From Photorhabdus bodei (GTDB taxonomy: Bacteria; Pseudomonadota; Gammaproteobacteria; Enterobacterales; Enterobacteriaceae): a DNA stretch of 64,000 bases. The DNA is taken from positions 1-64,000 of the forward strand of contig NZ_NSCM01000008.1 of NCBI RefSeq assembly GCF_003287735.1. The letters run 5' to 3'. The notes below the pieces were generated by a model, which saw only the letters and a program-made list of their open reading frames with translations, was not told the DNA's origin and ran no database searches. Shown here one piece after another: positions 1-13,468 of this stretch (within the stretch, counting starts at the first letter, position 1; each line of letters opens with the position of its first letter). The position numbers and the translations under genes were made by a program.

Positions 1-3
1 TTA

Positions 4-123
4 AAGCCTGGCAGTTCCCTACTCTCACATGGGGAGACCCCACACTACCATCGGCGCTACGGCGTTTCACTGCTGAGTTCGGCATGGGGTCAGGTGGGAC
101 CGCCGCGCTATCGCCGCCAGGCA
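4..123 (-). rRNA. rrf: 5S ribosomal RNA
   Basis: The minus strand matches enterobacterial 5S rRNA end to end: the complementary terminal stem (TGCCTGGCGGC at the 5' side, CTGCCAGGC at the 3' side) and the internal CCGAACTCAG block are all present. The length is 120 nt, as expected. It is the last gene of the rRNA operon. The transcription terminator would lie beyond the window edge. Confidence 0.97.
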
Positions 124-242
124 TATTCGGTTTATTCCAGGCGGCGCGTCTCTTCTTCCACTGCCACCCAAATCAATCTGTTCAACAAGCTGAATATTTA
201 TCTCTCTGCTGTCTGCCAACAACAAAACACCTTCGGTGTTGT

Positions 243-3262
<3,020 letters not shown>

Positions 3263-3361
3263 TCACAACCCGAAAATGTCTCGAATTGTTCAGCTTGAGA
3301 GACTCTTCACTAATATCTCAGTGATATTAATGAGGATTTCAATTTTTCAGCTTGTTCCAGA

Positions 3362-3373
3362 TTGTTAAAGAGC
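3362..3373 (-). promoter_or_regulatory. boxA antitermination site in the 16S-23S spacer
   Basis: The minus strand reads GCTCTTTAACAA just upstream of 23S, the conserved rrn boxA. It is bound by NusB/NusE for ribosomal antitermination. A second copy lies in the operon leader at 5404-5416. Confidence 0.85.
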
Positions 3374-3449
3374 TTATATCGCTAAACAGATTCACTTAAA
3401 TCCGCTTAAAGATAACTTGACAACGCCTTTCACCCGTCATCATGCAATA

Positions 3450-3525
3450 TGGCGTCCCCTAGGGGATTCGAACCCCTGTTACCGCCGTGAAAGGGCGGTG
3501 TCCTAGGCCTCTAGACGAAGGGGAC
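3450..3525 (-). tRNA. gltT: tRNA-Glu (anticodon TTC)
   Basis: A 76-nt cloverleaf on the minus strand. The acceptor stem is GTCCCCT/AGGGGAC, the TTCGAATC T-loop is present and CCA is encoded. The anticodon loop CTTTCAC has TTC at 3489-3491. It is the only tRNA in the 16S-23S spacer. The locus matches E. coli rrnH by neighbouring genes (gmhB, metNIQ), and rrnH there carries tRNA-Ile and tRNA-Ala, so the spacer type differs at this site. The symbol is family-level only. Confidence 0.96.
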
Positions 3526-3607
3526 ACGCCGGTCAGCTTCGCAGACTCATTTGCACTCTACTTTCATCAGACAATCTGTGTGAGCACTGCACTCAACCTA
3601 TCTCAGG

Positions 3608-5152
<1,545 letters not shown>

Positions 5153-5403
5153 AAAGCTTGATGCTCAAAGAATTTCACTGATTAACGCTCTTTTGTTTGG
5201 CTAACTTTGTCGGCTTCACTGCGCTACACCTCGCCGTACTGATGTACTGTCTCGGTGCTGCTCGCTTGCCTTCGCGTTATCCCGCCAAAATAACGTTACT
5301 AAATTAATTCGTAATGAATTAACTGTTGTTCACTCTTCAAGACTTTAAAACGTATTTTTTTGTGATACGGTCTTGTGAGTGCCCACACAGATTGTCTGAT
5401 TAA

Positions 5404-5416
5404 TTGTTAAAGAGCA
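5404..5416 (-). promoter_or_regulatory. rrn leader boxA
   Basis: The minus strand reads TGCTCTTTAACAA in the leader between P2 and 16S. This is the canonical boxA that recruits the Nus antitermination complex. Confidence 0.88.
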
Positions 5417-5458
5417 GGCTGAAATAAAACGTGATATTCTCGTTCAGCCGGGCTGCGT

Positions 5459-5486
5459 ATACTACGCTTTTCGCCCGCAGAGTCAA
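5459..5486 (-). promoter_or_regulatory. rrn P2 promoter
   Basis: On the minus strand TTGACT (5481-5486) and TAGTAT (5459-5464) are separated by 16 bp and followed by a GC-rich stretch. It lies about 95 bp downstream of P1, the usual tandem arrangement of enterobacterial rRNA operons. Confidence 0.8.
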
Positions 5487-5555
5487 GCGCTTATTGGCTT
5501 TCTCTCTGCCCGACCTCACAATGTTTATCAGCGTTGTGTCGGTCAGTGGTGGCGC

Positions 5556-5583
5556 ATTATAGGGCGTTCTTTGGCGCTGGCAA
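5556..5583 (-). promoter_or_regulatory. rrn P1 promoter with upstream AT-rich UP element
   Basis: On the minus strand TTGCCA (5578-5583), a 16-bp spacer and TATAAT (5556-5561) are followed by GCGCCACCACTG, identical to the E. coli rrn P1 start region. The GC-rich discriminator fits ppGpp/DksA control. An A/T-rich block at 5584-5640 is in the place of the UP element and Fis sites. Confidence 0.9.
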
Positions 5584-5652
5584 GCGTTTATTTGAAAAAA
5601 ACTTTTATTTGCGTATTTTTTCCGCAAAATGATGATATAAAGAACAAAAAAC

Positions 5653-6219
5653 CTATTTTTTGATGCCTTTAATTGCTTTAGGTAAGTCTGCAAGACTATT
5701 TATTATCAAATTAGCCGCTTGTTCAGCTTCAGTGTTAACGGGCTTACCTGTACGAACTAATACCTTAGTGCCAATTTTTGCCAGCGTCGCGGCTTGCATA
5801 TCTTCGAGTTTGTCACCAATCATAAAAGAAGCTGTCATATCGATACCAAGCTCCCTCTGCGCATCCAGCAACATACCCGGCTGCGGTTTACGGCAGTCAC
5901 AACTCTTCTTATATTGCTCTTCAGTTGCATCTGGGTGATGAGGGCAATAATAGATGCCATCCAAATCCACACCACGGTCTGCTAGCGACCAATCCATCCA
6001 TTCCGTCAGTTGCAAAAACTGCTCTTCATCGAAAATTCCACGGGCAATACCTGACTGGTTTGTGACTAACACTAGTGCATACCCCATCTTTTTCAATTCA
6101 ATCATGGCTTCAATGACACCATCGATAAATTGAAAATCATCTATTTCATGTACATAACCATGATCGATATTTATTGTTCCGTCACGATCTAAAAATACGG
6201 CAGGAATACCTTGTGTCAC
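5653..6219 (-). CDS. gmhB: D-glycero-beta-D-manno-heptose-1,7-bisphosphate 7-phosphatase
   Basis: HAD-family phosphatase that removes the 7-phosphate in ADP-heptose synthesis for the LPS inner core (cytoplasm). The catalytic DRDGT is at residues 11-15. The zinc-binding CPHH...CDC cluster of this family follows at mid-protein. I place the start at GTG 6219 (188 aa): this gives VTQGIPAVF aligned residue for residue with the E. coli N-terminus MAKSVPAIF, and GGAG lies 7 nt upstream. A longer in-frame ATG start at 6300 would add 27 residues, 17 of them without counterpart between MAKS and the conserved core. The gene sits between the rRNA operon and metNIQ, as in E. coli. Confidence 0.93.
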   Translation of the reverse strand: MTQGIPAVFLDRDGTINIDHGYVHEIDDFQFIDGVIEAMIELKKMGYALVLVTNQSGIARGIFDEEQFLQLTEWMDWSLADRGVDLDGIYYCPHHPDATEEQYKKSCDCRKPQPGMLLDAQRELGIDMTASFMIGDKLEDMQAATLAKIGTKVLVRTGKPVNTEAEQAANLIINSLADLPKAIKGIKK

Positions 6220-6309
6220 CCGATTGCTCCAAAAATGTAAGAAGCCCCCAGTATCGCACGATTTAGCCATGAATGAGAATGCAGCAATTAATTTATTCAT
6301 AGTTGACTT

Positions 6310-6333
6310 AGACGTCTAGACACCTTAACATCC
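6310..6333 (+). promoter_or_regulatory. MetJ operator (tandem met boxes)
   Basis: Adjacent 8-mers AGACGTCT (6310-6317) and AGACACCT (6318-6325), followed by a weaker TAACATCC, match the met box consensus AGACGTCT. They lie about 85 bp before metN. This predicts repression by MetJ-S-adenosylmethionine, as for metNIQ in E. coli. Confidence 0.85.
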
Positions 6334-6414
6334 GATTCAACAGGTAGTTTGCTTTCTCAAAAATGTTCAAGCTATCAATTTTCAAAATTTTTATAAAAAT
6401 AAATAAGAATAAAA

Positions 6415-7446
6415 ATGATAAAACTGTTACATATCAATAAAATATTCCAGCAGGGTGCCCATTCTATTAACGCGCTTTCAGATATCAGCCTGCATGTTCC
6501 GCAAGGGCAAATTTACGGTGTTATTGGCTCATCCGGCGCAGGTAAAAGTACACTAATTCGCTGTGTAAATATGCTTGAGCGTCCAACTTCCGGGCAAGTA
6601 TTGGTTAATGGTCAGGATTTAACTATCTTGTCTGATAGTGATTTAACTCGTGCACGTCGTCGTATCGGCATGATTTTCCAGCACTTCAATTTGCTGTCTT
6701 CAAGAACAGTGTTTGGCAACATAGCTTTACCTTTGGAATTGGATAACATTCCAAAGGCCGAAATCAAAAAACGGGTAGACGAGTTATTAGAGCTTGTTGG
6801 TCTTAAAGATAAGCATGATGCCTATCCAGCAAATCTCTCTGGCGGACAGAAGCAACGTGTTGCTATTGCCCGTGCCCTAGCTAATTCACCTAAAGTACTT
6901 TTATGTGATGAAGCAACCAGCGCTCTAGATCCTGCAACAACTCGTTCTATTCTAGAATTATTGAAAGATATTAATCGCCGTTTGGGGCTAACTATTCTGT
7001 TAATTACACATGAAATGGATGTCGTCAAACGTATTTGTGACCAAGTAGCCGTTATCAGTGGCGGACAACTGATTGAACAAGACATTGTTAGTGAAGTATT
7101 CTCTCATCCCAAGACACCTATCGCTCAGGCATTTATTCAGTCAACTTTGCATCTGGATGTCCCCGAAGATTATGTACAAAAAATGCAAAGCCACCCAGCA
7201 CCAAATCTTAGTCCATTATTGAAATTAGAGTTCACCGGTCAATCTGTAGATGCCCCACTTATTTCAATGGCGGTACGTCGTTTTGATATTGATATGAATA
7301 TATTAAGTTCTCAAATCGACTATGCCGGTGGCGTAAAATTTGGTGTGATGTTAGCAGAATTACACGGTGAAAATGGTGGCGTTGAGTCAACGATTAAATT
7401 TTTACAAGATCATCATGTGAAAGTAGAGGTTCTTGGTTATGTCTGA
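6415..7446 (+). CDS. metN: Methionine ABC transporter, ATP-binding subunit
   Basis: ATPase that drives uptake of L- and D-methionine with MetI and MetQ at the inner membrane. The 343 residues match E. coli MetN in length. Walker [10 protein letters not shown] is at 38-46, the signature LSGGQ at 141-145 and Walker B VLLCDE at 161-166. The last 80 residues or so form the NIL domain, which binds methionine for feedback inhibition. The start follows an A-rich leader behind the MetJ boxes. Its 3' end overlaps metI by 8 nt, so translation is probably coupled. Confidence 0.97.
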   Translation: MIKLLHINKIFQQGAHSINALSDISLHVPQGQIYGVIGSSGAGKSTLIRCVNMLERPTSGQVLVNGQDLTILSDSDLTRARRRIGMIFQHFNLLSSRTVFGNIALPLELDNIPKAEIKKRVDELLELVGLKDKHDAYPANLSGGQKQRVAIARALANSPKVLLCDEATSALDPATTRSILELLKDINRRLGLTILLITHEMDVVKRICDQVAVISGGQLIEQDIVSEVFSHPKTPIAQAFIQSTLHLDVPEDYVQKMQSHPAPNLSPLLKLEFTGQSVDAPLISMAVRRFDIDMNILSSQIDYAGGVKFGVMLAELHGENGGVESTIKFLQDHHVKVEVLGYV

Positions 7447-8092
7447 AGGAATGATTTTATTACTGGCTAAAGGCGTCTGGGAAACTCTAGTAATGACTTT
7501 TGTTTCTGGTTTCTTTGGCTTCATTATCGGGCTGCCGATAGGTGTATTGCTATATGTCACCCGTCCCGATCAAATTATGGAAAATAGTAAACTCTATCGT
7601 TTTCTTTCAGCGATAGTTAATATTTTCCGTTCTATCCCATTTATTATTTTACTGGTGTGGATGATTCCTTTTACCAGGCTAATTGTGGGAACATCGATCG
7701 GTTTACAGGCTGCCATTGTCCCATTAACCATAGGTGCTGCACCATTTATTGCCCGTATGGTGGAAAATGCTTTATTAGAAATTCCATCGGGACTAATTGA
7801 AGCTGCTAGAGCAATGGGAGCAACCCCATTCCAGATTATAAAGAAAATTCTGTTACCTGAAGCATTACCTGGTTTGCTCAATGCAGCCACAATTACCCTC
7901 ATAACTTTAGTCGGTTATTCTGCAATGGGAGGTGCTGTAGGTGCAGGCGGATTAGGCCAGATTGGTTACCAATACGGATATATCGGCTATAATGCAACAG
8001 TAATGAATACCGTATTAGTGTTACTGGTTATTTTAGTTTATTTAATTCAATTAAGTGGTGACCATTTAGTTAAGGCCACAACACGTAAATAA
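7439..8092 (+). CDS. metI: Methionine ABC transporter, permease subunit
   Basis: Inner-membrane permease of MetNIQ, 217 aa with this start, the E. coli length. A start two codons earlier (GTG) is possible, but MSEGM aligns with E. coli MSEPM. About five hydrophobic segments are visible. The permease coupling motif ([20 protein letters not shown]) lies near residues 120-140. It overlaps the end of metN. Confidence 0.96.
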   Translation: MSEGMILLLAKGVWETLVMTFVSGFFGFIIGLPIGVLLYVTRPDQIMENSKLYRFLSAIVNIFRSIPFIILLVWMIPFTRLIVGTSIGLQAAIVPLTIGAAPFIARMVENALLEIPSGLIEAARAMGATPFQIIKKILLPEALPGLLNAATITLITLVGYSAMGGAVGAGGLGQIGYQYGYIGYNATVMNTVLVLLVILVYLIQLSGDHLVKATTRK

Positions 8093-8157
8093 CAAGATTA
8101 TTTTAATAGCAGTACCTGTGTCGGTGCTAATAAATCAGTATTCTATAGGGGTAAAGT

Positions 8158-8973
8158 ATGTCTGTTAAATTAAAAACCATCGCAACTATCAGCGCTCTTT
8201 TAGGCTCATTAATTCTGTCTGGCTGCGGGCAAGAAAAACACGATCCAAACCATATTAAAGTAGGCGTTATCGTTGGTGCAGAACAGGAAGTGGCTGAAAT
8301 TGCAAAAAAAGTCGCTAAAGATAAATATGGTCTTGATGTAGAACTGGTAACCTTTAATGATTTTGTATTGCCAAACGAAGCACTGAGCAAAGGCGATATT
8401 GATCTGAATGCATACCAGCACAAACCCTATATGGATCAGCAAATCAAAGATCGTGGTTATAAGATGGTCACAGTTGGCAACTCTTTTGTTTATCCAATTG
8501 CGGGTTATTCCAAAAAAATTAAATCTCTGGATGAATTGCAGGATGGTTCCCAAATTGCGTTACCAAACGATCCAACGAACTTAGGCCGCTCTTTATTACT
8601 GTTGCAGAAACAAGGTTTAATTAAATTGAAAGATGGCATAGGCTTATTACCAACGGTTCTAGACGTTGTTGAAAATCCTAAGAATTTAAAACTAGTCGAA
8701 TTGGAAGCACCACAATTGCCACGTTCACTGGATGATCAAAAAATTGCTCTGGCAATCATTAATACAACCTATGCAAGCCAGATTGGTCTGACTCCAGCAA
8801 AAGATGGTTTATTTGTTGAAGATAAAGATTCTCCATATGTAAACCTACTGGTTAGTAGAGAAGATAATAAAGATGCTGAAAATGTTAAGAAATTCGTTAA
8901 GGCATATCAATCAGACGAAGTTGATGAAGCTGCCAATAAGATCTTTAATGGTGGCGCAGTGAAAGGTTGGTAA
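8158..8973 (+). CDS. metQ: Methionine-binding lipoprotein of MetNIQ
   Basis: Substrate-binding lipoprotein (NlpA family, 271 aa) that presents methionine to MetI. Residues 1-22 are a lipoprotein signal peptide ending in the lipobox LILSGC, with Cys23 as the lipidated residue. AGGGG precedes the ATG. It is the third gene of the met-regulated operon and is followed by a strong terminator. Confidence 0.96.
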   Translation: MSVKLKTIATISALLGSLILSGCGQEKHDPNHIKVGVIVGAEQEVAEIAKKVAKDKYGLDVELVTFNDFVLPNEALSKGDIDLNAYQHKPYMDQQIKDRGYKMVTVGNSFVYPIAGYSKKIKSLDELQDGSQIALPNDPTNLGRSLLLLQKQGLIKLKDGIGLLPTVLDVVENPKNLKLVELEAPQLPRSLDDQKIALAIINTTYASQIGLTPAKDGLFVEDKDSPYVNLLVSREDNKDAENVKKFVKAYQSDEVDEAANKIFNGGAVKGW

Positions 8974-9004
8974 TCTTTCATATTACGTTCATCGATATTA
9001 GAAT

Positions 9005-9036
9005 AATCAGGCGGACAGGTTGTCCGCCTGATTTAT
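9005..9036 (+). terminator. Rho-independent terminator of metNIQ
   Basis: A perfect 13-bp stem (AATCAGGCGGACA/TGTCCGCCTGATT) with a 3-nt loop, followed by TATT, lies 30 bp after the metQ stop. Confidence 0.85.
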
Positions 9037-9115
9037 TATGGCATCATGTTTTCGGTATTTTTTGTTAACCAGATCGATTCGCTTAACTCTAACAGTAAAA
9101 ATTCGAGGATCTATC

Positions 9116-9514
9116 ATGCGTAGGCTATTTGCCTCTTTACTAGCACTGTCGATAACTGGATGTTCAGTACAACAAACAACATTTCCTGACTCTTCCCAGT
9201 TATCAGATATGAGGCACACAAAACTATCAACCGGAGAAAAAAAACATTTCTCTTCATCCGTAAAGTTATATACCAAGAGTGAAGAATTATTAGGTGTCTT
9301 ATTTAAAGATTTAGGGATTGTTTCTGGTCAATCGTGTCGTAGTTCCTTACAGGATCCACCAGCAAATATCACCGTGGCTCGCAACCAGATGGTAACCAAA
9401 GCAGCTTATTTGAATGCTAACGCTGTTTTATTGCATCAATGCGAAATATTATCAGGCCAAGGATGCTACCAGATAGCAATATGTGAAGGCTCAGCCCTGC
9501 TTATCACCCAATGA
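9116..9514 (+). CDS. rcsF: Outer-membrane stress-sensor lipoprotein of the Rcs phosphorelay
   Basis: Signals LPS or peptidoglycan damage to the Rcs phosphorelay via IgaA. The product is 132 aa (E. coli 134). The lipobox LSITGC puts the lipidated cysteine at residue 16. The C-terminal domain keeps the four cysteines that make two nonconsecutive disulfides (SGQSC, HQC, QGC, AIC). The start at 9116 is supported by GAGGA upstream; a longer ORF from 9038 would add 26 residues before the signal peptide. The stop overlaps the trmO start (ATGA). Confidence 0.93.
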   Translation: MRRLFASLLALSITGCSVQQTTFPDSSQLSDMRHTKLSTGEKKHFSSSVKLYTKSEELLGVLFKDLGIVSGQSCRSSLQDPPANITVARNQMVTKAAYLNANAVLLHQCEILSGQGCYQIAICEGSALLITQ

Positions 9515-10218
9515 CCGATTTCCATTTCACGCAGATAGGGGTTATCCACTCCCCTTATAAAGAAAAATTTGCCGTTCCGCGCCAACCAGGTCTTATTGAA
9601 GATGGTGGAGGGAAACTGGTACTTCTTCCTCCCTATAATCAACCGGATGCAGTTCGTGGTCTGGAACAATTTAGTCATCTGTGGGTTATTTTCATCTTCC
9701 ATCAAACAATAGAAGGCGGCTGGAAGCCAATGGTGCGTCCTCCTCGTTTAGGTGGCAATGCAAAAATGGGCGTATTCGCAACCCGTTCGACTTTTCGGCC
9801 TAATCCAATTGGCATGTCTCTGATTGAACTTAGAGGGATCGAATACAGGAAAGGTCGAGTTACTCTGGAACTAGGTAGCCTGGATTTAATTGATGGTACG
9901 CCTGTTATCGATATTAAGCCTTATCTACCTTTCGCTGAATGTCAGCCTCATGCAATAGCGGGTTTTGCGCAGCAAGCCCCTTCTACCGATATGGAAGTGG
10001 TATTTTCGCCTACCGCTGAGCAACAGCTAATCTCAATTCAAAATATTTATCCGAATTTACGCCGTTTTATCAGTCAAGTTTTAGCCCAGGATCCTCGTCC
10101 TGCTTATCGGAGAAGAGAACAGGAAAATCGGGAGTATGCTGCTCATTTACTGGATTTTAATGTGCGCTGGAAAATATGTGGCACATTGACCGAAGTGGTC
10201 TCTATAGATCCCCATTAA
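9511..10218 (+). CDS. trmO: tRNA (N6-threonylcarbamoyladenosine37-N6)-methyltransferase
   Basis: TrmO (formerly YaeB/TsaA) uses S-adenosylmethionine to methylate t6A37, giving m6t6A in threonine tRNAs. The product is 235 aa, the E. coli length. The N-terminal beta-barrel domain carries the family block ATRSTFRPNPIGMS and later GTPVIDIKPYLPF. It overlaps rcsF by 4 nt and is probably cotranscribed with it. Confidence 0.94.
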   Translation: MTDFHFTQIGVIHSPYKEKFAVPRQPGLIEDGGGKLVLLPPYNQPDAVRGLEQFSHLWVIFIFHQTIEGGWKPMVRPPRLGGNAKMGVFATRSTFRPNPIGMSLIELRGIEYRKGRVTLELGSLDLIDGTPVIDIKPYLPFAECQPHAIAGFAQQAPSTDMEVVFSPTAEQQLISIQNIYPNLRRFISQVLAQDPRPAYRRREQENREYAAHLLDFNVRWKICGTLTEVVSIDPH

Positions 10219-10343
10219 AAATCAGCATATACCCTTTTGGCATCTTAAACTCACTGGTAGACTAAAGGCTTATTTTCGTTTTTTTATTGGCTGGCAAATT
10301 TCTGCCAGTCAGAAGCAATTTGCTGCTCTAATGGAACTTAACA

Positions 10344-12062
10344 ATGCGTACTAGCCAATATCTGCTCTCTACATTAAAAGAGACTCCTGCCGATGCGGAG
10401 GTTGTCAGCCATAAGCTGATGCTTCGTGCGGGCATGATCCGTAAGCTCGCTTCAGGTCTGTACAATTGGATGCCTACAGGTATCCGTGTACTCAAAAAAG
10501 TCGAAAAAATTGTTCGAGAAGAGATGAACAATACCGGAGCGATTGAAATATCTATGCCTGTCGTACAACCGGCAGATCTATGGCAAGAAAGTGGCCGCTG
10601 GGAACAATATGGTCCAGAGTTACTGCGTTTTGTTGACCGAGGTGATCGTCCTTTTGTACTAGGTCCAACTCATGAAGAGGTCATCACTGATCTGATCCGC
10701 AATGAAGTCAGCTCATATAAGCAGTTACCCCTGACTCTATTCCAGATCCAGACTAAATTTCGCGATGAAGTTCGCCCTCGTTTTGGCGTGATGCGCTCCC
10801 GTGAATTCCTAATGAAAGATGCTTACTCTTTCCATGCTACCCAAGCATCATTACAAGAAACTTATGACAACATGTATGAAGCCTACAGCAAAATTTTTAC
10901 CCGTATAGGTTTGGATTTTCGTGCTGTTCTGGCTGATACCGGTTCCATCGGTGGTAGTGCTTCTCATGAATTTCAGGTTCTGGCAGCCAGTGGAGAAGAT
11001 GATATCGTCTTCTCCACTGAATCCAATTACGCAGCCAATATTGAATTAGCCGAAGCTGTTGCCCCCGCTCATGATCGCGCAGTACCAACAAAAGAGATGC
11101 ATCTGGTAGATACTCCAAACGCAAAAACAATTGCTGAACTGGTTGAGCAATTCAATCTGCCAATTGAGAAAACAGTTAAAACCCTGATGGTTCACGCAGC
11201 AGAAGGAACAAGTCATAAATTGATCGCCTTACTGGTTCGCGGCGACCATGAACTTAATGAAATCAAAGCAGAGAAATTATCTTTAGTTGCCAGCCCACTG
11301 GCTTTTGCCACCGAAGAAGAAATTCGCTCAATTGTTGGTGCAGGCCCAGGTTCATTGGGACCTGTCAATCTGCCAATACCCGTTATTATTGATCGCAGTG
11401 TGGCAGTGATGAGTGATTTTGGCGCAGGTGCCAATATCGATGACAAACACTATTTCGGTATCAACTGGGAACGCGATCTACCGGTACCAGAAGTTGCTGA
11501 TATCCGTAATGTTGTTGAAGGTGATGCCAGCCCGGATGGTAAAGGTACATTGCTCATCAAACGTGGTATTGAAGTGGGCCATATCTTCCAGCTTGGCACC
11601 AAATATTCTGATGCCATGAAAGCGACTGTTCAAGGCGAAGACGGCCACAATCAGATAGTCACTATGGGCTGTTATGGTATTGGCGTCACTCGTATTGTCG
11701 CCGCAGCGATTGAACAAAATCACGATGACCGCGGTATCATCTGGCCTGATGCAATTGCACCATTCCAAGTTGCTATTTTGCCAATGAATATGCACAAGTC
11801 ATACCGTGTTAAAGAAGTTGCAGAGAAACTGTATGCCGATCTACGCGCTAGCGGTATTGATGTTATTTTTGATGATCGCAAGGAACGCCCAGGCGTGATG
11901 TTTGCCGATATGGAGCTTATCGGTGTACCACACACTGTCGTTATTGGTGACCGTAATCTTGATAATGGCGAAGTAGAATATAAACATCGCCGCGATGATG
12001 AAAAACAGATGCTGAAACTAGACGATGTTGTTGATTACCTGAAGCAACAACTTGGTTGTTAA
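10344..12062 (+). CDS. proS: Prolyl-tRNA synthetase
   Basis: Class II aminoacyl-tRNA synthetase charging tRNA-Pro (572 aa, E. coli 572). Motif 2 and the TGPTHEE-type block (VLGPTHEEV) are near residue 110. An inserted YbaK-like editing domain that clears Ala-tRNA-Pro occupies about 230-390. Motif 3 and the anticodon-binding domain make up the C-terminus. The start [13 protein letters not shown] matches the family. The preceding 125 bp should hold its promoter; no clear -35/-10 pair was seen. Confidence 0.98.
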   Translation: MRTSQYLLSTLKETPADAEVVSHKLMLRAGMIRKLASGLYNWMPTGIRVLKKVEKIVREEMNNTGAIEISMPVVQPADLWQESGRWEQYGPELLRFVDRGDRPFVLGPTHEEVITDLIRNEVSSYKQLPLTLFQIQTKFRDEVRPRFGVMRSREFLMKDAYSFHATQASLQETYDNMYEAYSKIFTRIGLDFRAVLADTGSIGGSASHEFQVLAASGEDDIVFSTESNYAANIELAEAVAPAHDRAVPTKEMHLVDTPNAKTIAELVEQFNLPIEKTVKTLMVHAAEGTSHKLIALLVRGDHELNEIKAEKLSLVASPLAFATEEEIRSIVGAGPGSLGPVNLPIPVIIDRSVAVMSDFGAGANIDDKHYFGINWERDLPVPEVADIRNVVEGDASPDGKGTLLIKRGIEVGHIFQLGTKYSDAMKATVQGEDGHNQIVTMGCYGIGVTRIVAAAIEQNHDDRGIIWPDAIAPFQVAILPMNMHKSYRVKEVAEKLYADLRASGIDVIFDDRKERPGVMFADMELIGVPHTVVIGDRNLDNGEVEYKHRRDDEKQMLKLDDVVDYLKQQLGC

Positions 12063-12089
12063 TTAGGATTTTTCAGTCACTTATTGAAT

Positions 12090-12159
12090 AGTATGGTGAT
12101 AATGGTCATGTCGCAACAGAGGATTTTACGCTTCTTAGCCCATTATCACCATTCATACT
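12090..12159. terminator. Large imperfect inverted repeat between proS and nlpE
   Basis: The left arm 12090-12105 pairs with 12140-12159 (5 bp, a 4-nt bulge, then 11 bp) around a loop of about 33 nt. It lies between the convergent ends of proS and nlpE, so it may act as a bidirectional terminator or 3' stabiliser. There is no clear U-run. Confidence 0.45.
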
Positions 12160-12169
12160 GAAGCTAGAA

Positions 12170-12835
12170 TTATTTCTTCATATTACAAGATTTCGATTTA
12201 TCGAAATGGATTTTACCCGTCTGAATCAGGGCAGGATCAAATTGCCCATCTTCCATTGAAGGACGGACGCTGTAATAGCCTTCAACTTCAACATAAACCG
12301 GCGTTCCACCTTCCACACCGACTTGGTGATAGCCTTGCTCCAAATCCAGACTTTCCGTTACAGCATACCGCTTACCTGTGCTACAATCTGTAAACAAAGC
12401 AGCATCAGCCATATAACTGTATTCACCCGCCAGTTTCTTCGGTTTTACCCGTTGCAGTTCATAATTGAATGATGATTCAATTTTATTGCCTTCAATATCC
12501 AACATTACCAAGTTTTCACCTTTCAACAGATAATAAGATTTCTGGTCGTCTGATTTTGTCAGGCGAATTTTCTCTCCATCTTTAGCCCATAAACCGGATT
12601 CAAAGAACGACTGGTCACCATCACGAGCGCCAATATAAGTTTGTTCCAGAATATAAGTACCGTCATTATCCAATAACAGTGTGGTATCAATACCAGAACA
12701 ATCAGCGCAAGGAAGAGCACCATGAAAAGTCTGATCTACTGGCTGTGAACTCATTTGCTGTGCTGAGTTACCTTTACATCCCATCAAAGCAGATACGCCC
12801 ACAGCAACTAACGCTGTCAAAAGTTTTTTATTCAC
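12170..12835 (-). CDS. nlpE: Envelope-stress lipoprotein NlpE (CutF)
   Basis: Outer-membrane lipoprotein that activates the Cpx response on surface contact or lipoprotein-sorting stress. With the GTG start at 12835 (GGAG 6 nt upstream) the product is 221 aa, and the lipobox ALMGC places the lipidated cysteine at residue 20. An alternative GTG at 12847 sits within that ribosome-binding site. The CxxC motif (PCADC) typical of the N-terminal NlpE domain is present. The C-terminal OB-fold-like domain carries two further cysteines. It is convergent with proS. Confidence 0.93.
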   Translation of the reverse strand: MNKKLLTALVAVGVSALMGCKGNSAQQMSSQPVDQTFHGALPCADCSGIDTTLLLDNDGTYILEQTYIGARDGDQSFFESGLWAKDGEKIRLTKSDDQKSYYLLKGENLVMLDIEGNKIESSFNYELQRVKPKKLAGEYSYMADAALFTDCSTGKRYAVTESLDLEQGYHQVGVEGGTPVYVEVEGYYSVRPSMEDGQFDPALIQTGKIHFDKSKSCNMKK

Positions 12836-13168
12836 ATTTATCTCCACACAGTATAGTGAGTTCTATAATTCTCATCTTATAAGTAACAAAGGAACATAGC
12901 GATTATTCAAGCTTAATAGCGTAAATACTGTCCTTCTTAAGGATGTTACTCAATAATAGCAAAATAATGTGGGTCGATTTTAATACTTCTGTCAGGAACT
13001 TGCTGTGAAATAAGACTTTTATTTACTTACTGTTCAGAATGAATAACCAAAGTTATTCATTAATCACGATTGATTTCCTGTGCTATAGTCATTAATAGTG
13101 CTTTTGAGTTACAATTTTTAACAACCACGGGCGGCAATAACCGCCACTAACCATAGTGGTGAGCGAAT
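12836..13168. other. Divergent intergenic region nlpE/rof
   Basis: 333 bp, AT-rich, with no ORF I can support. It must hold the promoters of nlpE and rof, but I see no convincing sigma-70 pair or CpxR site. Immediately before rof are two short hairpins (GGCGG/CCGCC and CCACT/AGTGG, about 13130-13160) that could influence rof translation. Confidence 0.5.
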
Positions 13169-13435
13169 ATGTCTATAAATACTGAATATCAACCAATTAA
13201 CTGTGACGACTACGACAATCTTGAGTCAACTTGCCAACATCAGCTCCACCTCCACATAAAGTTGCGGGGTGGGGAAATTATTGAAGGAAAAGCCTGTGAT
13301 TTGGTTTTAAGAAAAAAAGTTGAATACTTGATAATTGAAACAGAAGGTAAACCCCGTGAATTGCGGTTAGATCATATTGCTAGTTTCAGTCACCCTAAAA
13401 TTGGCACTATTATTATTGAACACTCTGAATCTTGA
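13169..13435 (+). CDS. rof: Rho-binding antiterminator Rof (YaeO)
   Basis: Small protein (88 aa, E. coli about 84-86) that binds transcription factor Rho and inhibits termination. YQPINCDDYDNLE near the N-terminus and RELRLDHIASFSHPKIGT near the C-terminus are family hallmarks. It is followed by a hairpin terminator shared with convergent tilS. Confidence 0.94.
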   Translation: MSINTEYQPINCDDYDNLESTCQHQLHLHIKLRGGEIIEGKACDLVLRKKVEYLIIETEGKPRELRLDHIASFSHPKIGTIIIEHSES

Positions 13436-13443
13436 TAGAAAAC

Positions 13444-13468
13444 AGCCGCCTTTGGCGGCTTAACTTTT
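13444..13468. terminator. Terminator between rof and tilS
   Basis: AGCCGCC-TTT-GGCGGCT stem-loop followed on the plus strand by TAACTTTTTATTTT. It serves rof, and possibly the opposing tilS transcript. Confidence 0.8.
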
